From contig OZ260079.1 of the NCBI GenBank assembly GCA_965284365.1, positions 6,262,001 to 6,326,000 of the forward strand: a stretch of DNA of 64,000 nt. The letters run 5' to 3'. Positions 58,470-64,000 of the stretch are shown piece by piece. Within the stretch, counting starts at the first letter, position 1. The number at the start of each line of letters is the position of its first letter. This DNA is from Phragmitibacter sp965284365. Its GTDB lineage: Bacteria; Verrucomicrobiota; Verrucomicrobiia; Verrucomicrobiales; Verrucomicrobiaceae. A model generated the notes under the pieces. It had not been told where the DNA came from. It was given only the letters and a program-made list of their open reading frames with translations, and searched no databases. The position numbers and the translations under genes were made by a program.

Positions 58470-60842
58470 ATGTCGGAACCTCAGCCCAGCACCAGCCCCG
58501 ACGTTCAAAGCCTGCTTTCCCGCGAAGCGTTGCTGGGTCATTTGCAACCATTCGGCGATGACATCTGCGCCTCCTGGCATGAGGCAGAGGACTCGGTTTC
58601 CATTCACGAAGCAGCCTTTGAAGAACTGCGCGCCCAGGAAGTGCAGGGCAAAGTTGTCTTGTTGAATGCCCCACGCGCGGGCCATGGCAAGACCCATCTT
58701 CTCGGCCGCGTGGCGGGCAAACTTAATAGCGAAGCCGCCATCGCTAGTCTTCCTTGGCAGACGCTGGACGGACTCACTTGGGAAAAGACCGGACGCGGCA
58801 TCATCCAGGATCTCGCTCGCACCGGCGATAACCCAAATTCGCTTGAGCGCCTTTGCGCCGGCATCCTTGCCACTTTGCTGCGGCGCCTCATCCAGACGGG
58901 ACGCATCCCCAGCACCGATCCCGCTCAGGCCTTGCGCGTCCTCTCCCAGGATCCCATGGAGCTCTTCCAAGAATCCGGCAATGCCCGGGTCATCGGGGAC
59001 TGGTTCCGGAAGCATTTTGAGCAGCTTCGCCACGCCCTCGCGGAGATCAGCAATGTCGAGGATATTCCCATTGTCGAGAATTGGCTGCAAGCCATGTTCG
59101 ACTATCTGGGCTCGCCCACCGCCGGCAACCTCACGCCTCTGCTCCAGCAGTTCACTGACGACACCGGCATGCAGGCCTCGCGCTTTTTCCGCCTGGCCAC
59201 CGCCTGGAAGCCACTTGTCCTCGTGGCCGATCACATGGACGGCCTCTATCGGAATGCCGAAGCCGGCATGGAGGTCACACGCATGGCCCTCTCGCTCATC
59301 AATTTCCCCCTCGTCCGCGTCGTGCTCAGCATGAACCAGGACCTGTGGGAAACGACCTTTGGCCGTCAGCTTCCCAGCGCCTTGGAGGACCGTCTCAGCG
59401 CCCGCAATGTCTCACTGCGCGGCCTTTCCGTGGAGGAGGCGAAATCTCTCGTCACCATGCGCCTCAGCCGTGCTGAGGTGCCTGAGGCAGATCAGACCAG
59501 CTTCCTGTCTTACCTGAATTTGGATCTCCATTTCTCAGGCCGCACCTCTACCACGCCTCGTGGCGTCCTTCGTCACGCCTCCACCCGCTGGCGGGAATGG
59601 CTCAGAGACACGAGCGAAGCCACTGAAGCCAAAGCCAAAGTCGCCGCTGCTCCCTTAGAGCCGGATCCTGTCATCGACGCCGGTCCGCTCCCCATGCTGG
59701 ATGAAGATCTCCACGAGGACGACTCTCCCGATGCCTGGGAAGCGCTCAGCCGCAGCCTCGCCGAGGAAGCAGGAGCCAAACATGTGGACATCGCCAACCT
59801 GGCGCCAGCTCCTACTTCTCTGGAGCCGCCGCCGCAAGCCGTGCCTCTGCCGCAGAATGATGTCATGGAAGCTGAGTCCTTCCTCATCGACACGCCACCA
59901 CCACCGCCCTCCTCTTCCCCTCCCCCACTTTCATCTACGGCCACGCCTCCCCCGCTCCCAGGCGCGACCTCCGATTTTCTGACGAACGAGCCTGAAGCCG
60001 CCGGCAATTTCCCTCCGGCTCCCGAAGACTTCCTTTTGGATGGACCCGGCAATGCCATCGGCTCAGAAGTCGGCGGCAACTACGATCGTCTCCGGTCCAT
60101 GCTTTCCAAATTGCGCACCCCGCAATCGGGAGATGCCGAAAACCCTGTCACGGGCAGCGCGTTCACCGCGCCACCCGTTGCTCAGGCGACCACATCAGCC
60201 CCAGCGACGCCGTCCACCTTTGATTCCGGCTCCGCCACGAGCGGCTCGGAGGCGAATGTCTCCTTGCACGATCGCTTTGAGACGCTCCGTCAGGAAGTCC
60301 TTCGCACCGGTCAAAACGGCGTAGTGGATCACACCTCCATCGGTGAACTGGTCCGGCTGGCCGGTAAGCGTTTCCCCGTGGTGACCTACGATGAAGTTGA
60401 GTTGCCTGGCTTGTTGGGTAAATCCCTCCCGCGCTGGACCCTACAGGGCTTGGAAATCGTTTTCGGTCTCGAGCCCTTTAGCAACCTCCAATACTGGCGC
60501 ACCGTCGTGAGTTTCTTCATGGGCCGCCTCGCGGAACTGCAAACCGCCGCCAGTCAAAGTGGGATGCCAGCCCCGATTCTGAAATTCGTCGTGTTCAAAG
60601 GCGATCATGATGGCCCCTCCCTCATGAACCTGCTCCAACAGGAAGTCATCCCCACGACCCTGCGCAGTCGGGTGGACGCCGTCAATCTGGATGCCCACAG
60701 CATCGCCAGCCTCCAGGCTATGTGCCAACTGGTCCGAGAATCCGAGTCCAGCACCTCCCCCATCGAACCCGGCGCCGTCCCCGGAGCCATGGCCAGCGAA
60801 CTCGACTTCTTCTGGAAACGCATCACGCGCCAGAAGGCGTAG
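58470..60842 (+). CDS. P-loop NTPase of unknown family with proline-rich linker and C-terminal domain
   Basis: A 790-residue protein I do not recognise. The N-terminal region has a P-loop, VVLLNAPRAGHGKTHLLG (Lys74, Thr75), and later LVLVADHMDGL (residues 249-258) as a likely Walker B. VVLSMNQDLW (around 285-292) and ALEDRLSAR (304-312) look like an AAA+ sensor 1 and an arginine region. This part ends near residue 390. A Pro/Ala/Ser linker follows with runs such as DTPPPPPSSSPPPLSS. The C-terminal 170 residues (from about 620) form a compact domain with no known motif. It is preceded by a divergent membrane coiled-coil gene, and an Ala/Glu spacer hints at a scaffold or signalling ATPase. No Shine-Dalgarno site. 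Confidence 0.78.
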   Translation: MSEPQPSTSPDVQSLLSREALLGHLQPFGDDICASWHEAEDSVSIHEAAFEELRAQEVQGKVVLLNAPRAGHGKTHLLGRVAGKLNSEAAIASLPWQTLDGLTWEKTGRGIIQDLARTGDNPNSLERLCAGILATLLRRLIQTGRIPSTDPAQALRVLSQDPMELFQESGNARVIGDWFRKHFEQLRHALAEISNVEDIPIVENWLQAMFDYLGSPTAGNLTPLLQQFTDDTGMQASRFFRLATAWKPLVLVADHMDGLYRNAEAGMEVTRMALSLINFPLVRVVLSMNQDLWETTFGRQLPSALEDRLSARNVSLRGLSVEEAKSLVTMRLSRAEVPEADQTSFLSYLNLDLHFSGRTSTTPRGVLRHASTRWREWLRDTSEATEAKAKVAAAPLEPDPVIDAGPLPMLDEDLHEDDSPDAWEALSRSLAEEAGAKHVDIANLAPAPTSLEPPPQAVPLPQNDVMEAESFLIDTPPPPPSSSPPPLSSTATPPPLPGATSDFLTNEPEAAGNFPPAPEDFLLDGPGNAIGSEVGGNYDRLRSMLSKLRTPQSGDAENPVTGSAFTAPPVAQATTSAPATPSTFDSGSATSGSEANVSLHDRFETLRQEVLRTGQNGVVDHTSIGELVRLAGKRFPVVTYDEVELPGLLGKSLPRWTLQGLEIVFGLEPFSNLQYWRTVVSFFMGRLAELQTAASQSGMPAPILKFVVFKGDHDGPSLMNLLQQEVIPTTLRSRVDAVNLDAHSIASLQAMCQLVRESESSTSPIEPGAVPGAMASELDFFWKRITRQKA

Positions 60843-60921
60843 AGCGAAAGTGGTCGGGGGCGTCCCGCACCCAAACCGAAATCCCAAGCAGGCAATGCCT
60901 GCCTTGAATCTCCTCAAGAGG

Positions 60922-62421
60922 TTACTTCAAACCCACCACGCATCTCGCCAGCGTAGCCTTCAGCTCATCGATCCTGACCGGCTTCACCAGATGCGCGAAG
61001 AACCCGGCTTCGAGGCTGTTCGCCACATCCTGTTCCATTCCATAGCCACTCAAGGCGATGCCAATCAAGCCGAAGCGGGACTTCAGTTCGTGCATCAGCT
61101 CCAGCCCACTGCGATCCGGCAATCCCAGATCGCTGATCACGATATCCACCAAGGCATCTTCCGCGATGCGGACAGCTTCCCGGGCAGACGCTGCCACGCT
61201 CACCTCATGACCGGCTCGCGTTAGGAGAACCGCCAGGATCTCCCGAGTCGAATCATGGTCCTCCACCAGCAAAATGCGGGCGAACGACGAAGGCGCTTCA
61301 GCATTGGCGGAGGGAAGCTGCTGCTGCTCCACACTCTTGACGGGGGGAGGCACCGTCGGCAGTTCCATCACAAATGTCGCCCCACGCATCGCTCCTTCGC
61401 TCATCGCACGGAGGGTGCCCTGATGCATGGCCACAATGCCCGATGAAATGGCGAGGCCCATCCCCAGGCCACCAAAGCGATGCTGACCTTTTTGGCTTCC
61501 CTGCTCGAAGGCGTTGAAGATCGATCCCAGGTCTTCGGGAAGAATACCTATCCCCGTGTCAGTGACCCTCACCTCAATCCCTCCCGTCTCAGCACCAGCG
61601 GTGGACACCGTGATGCAGCCGCCATCCGGTGTGAATTTCACCGCATTTTTTAGAAGGTTCCAGAGCACCTGTTGGATCCTGGTCGAATCCCCTCGCACAT
61701 GCACGGCCTCTGCCTGCAACGACACGCTCAGGTTGATGTGCTTTGCCCGCACATCTTCCGTCACCAGTTCCAGCGCATGCTCCAGCAGCTCATGAATATC
61801 AACGTCCGAAAGCCGGAGATGAAGCTTCCCATTTTCGATTCGCGTCACGTCGAGAAGATCATCAATCATGCGAGCCTCCAACTCGGCATTCCTCCGCATG
61901 GTCCCCATCTGCAGCCGCAGGGATTCAGGCAGGCTTAGATCCGTTTCCAGTACCGTGGATAACAGCAGAATCGGGGTGAGTGGCGCCCGCAATTCATGAC
62001 TCAAGGCCGCCAGGAAACGGTCCTTGGCCTGACTGGCTCGTTCCGCCTCCTTTTTCGCTGCGAGAAGTTCGTCTTCAAAACGCTCCCGTTCCAGAATGCG
62101 AACGAAGATGGCATCGTATACCGGCCGGTCTTCCACCGTGCGCACGTCGACATTCACGAGGAAGGGGATGTCCTCCCGAGCCTTGTTTCTCAGGGGAAGG
62201 TAAAGTTCGTCCACATGGCCGTTGATCTTCAGAGCAGGGAAGATGTGCGAGTCGCAAAACAGCCGCGCAGGAGGCGAAAGGAGATTTCTCAGATCCGTGA
62301 TCGCGGGATCACCTCCCTCATAGTTCAACAACCCCAAAAGCGTCTGGTTGATGAACAGGATCCGACCGGTTTCCTCCAGTCTCATGAAACCACATGGTAA
62401 AGTATGAAGGAACTCGTCCAT
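60922..62421 (-). CDS. PAS domain hybrid histidine kinase with receiver domain
   Basis: A 499-residue soluble hybrid kinase. A PAS domain occupies about residues 1-115 (MDEFLHTLPCGFMRLEETGR, ILFINQTLLGLL). The HisKA domain holds His142 in FLAALSHELRAPLTP, and the ATPase domain has NLLKNAVKFTPDGG and VTDTGIGI. A C-terminal receiver domain carries Asp431 in IVISDLGLPDRSG and a Lys in HLVKPVR. No membrane helix is visible, so it should sense a cytoplasmic signal through the PAS domain. It begins 33 bases downstream of an RsbQ-type hydrolase on the same strand, a linked pair. Confidence 0.93.
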   Translation of the reverse strand: MDEFLHTLPCGFMRLEETGRILFINQTLLGLLNYEGGDPAITDLRNLLSPPARLFCDSHIFPALKINGHVDELYLPLRNKAREDIPFLVNVDVRTVEDRPVYDAIFVRILERERFEDELLAAKKEAERASQAKDRFLAALSHELRAPLTPILLLSTVLETDLSLPESLRLQMGTMRRNAELEARMIDDLLDVTRIENGKLHLRLSDVDIHELLEHALELVTEDVRAKHINLSVSLQAEAVHVRGDSTRIQQVLWNLLKNAVKFTPDGGCITVSTAGAETGGIEVRVTDTGIGILPEDLGSIFNAFEQGSQKGQHRFGGLGMGLAISSGIVAMHQGTLRAMSEGAMRGATFVMELPTVPPPVKSVEQQQLPSANAEAPSSFARILLVEDHDSTREILAVLLTRAGHEVSVAASAREAVRIAEDALVDIVISDLGLPDRSGLELMHELKSRFGLIGIALSGYGMEQDVANSLEAGFFAHLVKPVRIDELKATLARCVVGLK

Positions 62422-62454
62422 GTCGTGGTTCTTCGGGCAGACGCCAGGTGACGG

Positions 62455-63261
62455 CTAAATTGCCTGCAAGTACTCCTTGAGGTGTAGCACTGTTTCTTCT
62501 GGATGGCTGAGATGCGGGCAATGACCCGTGGCCTTCATGACCACAAACGTACTGTCCGGCCACACGCGATGCAAATATTCCCCTACAGCCATGGGCGCAA
62601 TGCTGTCATCACTGCACTGCAGAATGAGCGAAGGGGTCGAAACTTTGGCCAGATCCGCACGATTGTCTGAGAAGAAAGTAGTCTGAGCGAACTCGCGGGC
62701 AATCTTCGGATTCATCGCGCAAAAGCTTTGCTCCAGTTCCCGCGTCAGCTCGGGTTTATCAGCATTCTTCATCACCACCGGTGCCAGGAAACTGGCCCAC
62801 CCCAGCCGATTCTTCTCCATCATGTCCAACAGTCCGCGCAGGTCGGCCTCCTCAAACCCGCCAAAATATTCCGGTGGGTGGTTGATATAGCAAGGGGATG
62901 GCCCCAGGAGGATCAAAGTTTTGAAGAGTTTGGGAGCCATCTTGGCAGCCAGCATACCAATCATCCCGCTGACGGAATGCCCCACAAAAATCACCTCTTC
63001 CAGTTGGAGTTCCTGGCAGATGTCGATCACATCCTGGGCATACCCATCAAGGCGCCCATAGCGGATCGAACTGTAGGCAGAAGTATCGGATCTCCCTGAG
63101 CCAACATAGTCAAAGAGAACAATTCGGTATTCGTTCTCAAACGCGGGCGTGATGAACCGCCACATGTTCTGATCGCATCCGAACCCATGGGCAAACATCA
63201 TGGTCTGCGAACCATGACCGAATACCTTGACGTTGTTTCGGACAGTTATGGTTTGGGGCAT
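62455..63261 (-). CDS. rsbQ: RsbQ-type alpha/beta hydrolase
   Basis: A 268-residue alpha/beta hydrolase, almost identical in length to Bacillus RsbQ (269). The catalytic triad falls on the very same numbers: Ser96 in FVGHSVSG, Asp219 in LQCSDDS and His247 in ATGHCPHLSH. The oxyanion-type MMFAHGFGCDQNMWRFI also fits RsbQ and the plant strigolactone/karrikin receptors of the same fold. In Bacillus, RsbQ works with the PAS domain of RsbP, apparently by supplying a ligand. Here the next gene, 33 bases away, encodes a PAS-containing kinase, so the same partnership is likely. ATG at 63261 is used; in-frame upstream sequence would add 31 residues. Confidence 0.9.
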   Translation of the reverse strand: MPQTITVRNNVKVFGHGSQTMMFAHGFGCDQNMWRFITPAFENEYRIVLFDYVGSGRSDTSAYSSIRYGRLDGYAQDVIDICQELQLEEVIFVGHSVSGMIGMLAAKMAPKLFKTLILLGPSPCYINHPPEYFGGFEEADLRGLLDMMEKNRLGWASFLAPVVMKNADKPELTRELEQSFCAMNPKIAREFAQTTFFSDNRADLAKVSTPSLILQCSDDSIAPMAVGEYLHRVWPDSTFVVMKATGHCPHLSHPEETVLHLKEYLQAI

Positions 63262-63363
63262 GTAACTTCCAGAGTGACACCCCGTGCGATGGCCGCAAGT
63301 TAAATGCAGCCCTTCCAATGGAGCGACAACGCTGTGGCAATTCAATATTCCCAAGGCAAACGC

Positions 63364-63400
63364 AAAACAGCCCGCTTCCTCGACGGAAACGGGCTGCCAA
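63364..63400 (-). terminator. Rho-independent terminator after the window-edge gene
   Basis: Read on the minus strand, CAGCCCGTTTCC pairs with GGAAGCGGGCTG (one mismatch) around a 5-base loop, followed by TTTTG. It lies about 30 bases past the stop at 63424 and precedes the RsbQ unit. Confidence 0.75.
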
Positions 63401-63423
63401 AATGCTTGATGAATAAGCTGACC

Positions 63424-63918
63424 TTACCTCATCGGCTGCTCAAAGCCAGCTGGCAAGATGCCGTGCGGGCGCTGCGTCTTTATCGCAGGAGGACCATCGA
63501 GTTCAAATCCACCGCGATAAGGGCTCAACATATACTGACGCACTTCCTCATCGGTAATTGGCTTGGCCATGCTGTCAGCATTCGTGCTCACTGCTTGGAC
63601 ACTTCCATTCTGAATGATCGCTGGACTGTTCTCCGCAATAGTTTGACCACCAGCGGACACATCATTCCCGGGCTTGAAGAGGAAAAACGCTCCCACCATG
63701 GCCATGGCCGTAGCGGCACCCCAGCCCCATTTTGGAGTCAAAAGACCTTCAAAGTAGGTGTTAAACCGCTCCCAAAGCAGCCCGCGAGCCGATTGGTTCA
63801 GAATCTCTGAACGCTGCCGCATGTGAAATGCCCGCATAAAGTCGTCCACAAAATCCTCCGGCGGTTGCTCGTGACGCTTGAGCCGGATGAGGCTTTGGAT
63901 GTCTTGAAAGTCACTCAT
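63424..63918 (-). CDS. Small membrane protein of unknown function
   Basis: A 164-residue protein. The N-terminal 60 residues are polar and helical (DIQSLIRLKRHEQPPEDFVD, FHMRQRSEILNQ). One membrane helix follows (about residues 65-81, WGWGAATAMAMVGAFFLF). The C-terminal part is polar with Ala/Gln/Ser-rich sequence and ends in RPHGILPAGFEQP. This cytoplasmic-helix-periplasm plan resembles anti-sigma-like genes that follow ECF sigma-factor genes in this phylum; whether a sigma-factor gene lies upstream is beyond the window edge. The 82 bases after its start, to 64000, show no other feature. Confidence 0.68.
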   Translation of the reverse strand: MSDFQDIQSLIRLKRHEQPPEDFVDDFMRAFHMRQRSEILNQSARGLLWERFNTYFEGLLTPKWGWGAATAMAMVGAFFLFKPGNDVSAGGQTIAENSPAIIQNGSVQAVSTNADSMAKPITDEEVRQYMLSPYRGGFELDGPPAIKTQRPHGILPAGFEQPMR

Positions 63919-64000
63919 AGGGGAGGAGTTAATATACTTGGAGTCTGGGGGGGTTGAAGTGAAAATCTGTTAATGTCGGAACTCCTCGAGATAATTCTGG

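Overview
The window reads as a chromosomal stretch of a member of Verrucomicrobiota, most like the Verrucomicrobiaceae (Prosthecobacter-type). This rests on the gene content: a DUF1501/PSD1 cytochrome pair, PEP-CTERM proteins, a beta-strand-repeat 'autotransporter-associated' adhesin, DUF3500, NHL-repeat and coiled-coil/beta-sandwich secreted proteins, FloA, and mostly Shine-Dalgarno-poor starts. GC content is moderately high and gene density is normal. I see no rRNA, tRNA, CRISPR array, phage or insertion sequence.

Layout. 1-3.7 kb: end of a possible prepilin-like gene, then proS, rpsB and tsf, closed by a strong terminator. 4-7.3 kb: a secreted protein, the PII protein glnB, a bifunctional-nuclease family gene, a gamma carbonic anhydrase homologue and HU. 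7.4-14.4 kb, minus strand: pabB, a 25-bp perfect inverted-repeat element, then a tight six-gene run (membrane protein, ABC ATPase, gluconokinase, NodB lipoprotein, ffh, GGQ release-factor-like protein). 14.6-16.4 kb: floA and a small partner. 16.4-23.7 kb, minus: DUF1501 and PSD1 genes and an RND/MMPL exporter. 23.8-27.1 kb: three tandem secreted genes sharing one architecture. 27.1-32 kb, minus: a probable operon of a carbohydrate-sensor-like histidine kinase, a LuxR-type regulator, a GH16 glycosidase and a Gfo/Idh/MocA oxidoreductase. 32.1-36.9 kb: a PEP-CTERM adhesin, a DUF3500 protein and a small PEP-CTERM protein. 37-41.5 kb: ilvBN, phosphofructokinase and a GNAT enzyme. 41.6-43.9 kb: two divergent NHL-repeat genes. 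44.2-54.6 kb: polX, a Ser/Thr kinase, plsY-gpsA, an FkbM methyltransferase and smc. 54.8-64 kb: a secreted protein, a double CbiX-type chelatase, a HAD phosphatase, a membrane coiled-coil protein divergent from an unrecognised P-loop NTPase, an RsbQ-type hydrolase upstream of a PAS/histidine kinase/receiver protein, and a membrane protein at the edge.

Functionally, much is housekeeping (translation, protein targeting, chromosome condensation, glycerolipid and branched-chain amino acid synthesis, folate). The accessory content is mostly envelope and signalling. The best candidates for undescribed biology are the three-gene secreted cassette with a degenerate nuclease-like domain, the RsbQ/PAS-kinase pair, the sensor-kinase/GH16 operon, the 790-residue P-loop protein, and a dispersed inverted-repeat element seen at three sites.
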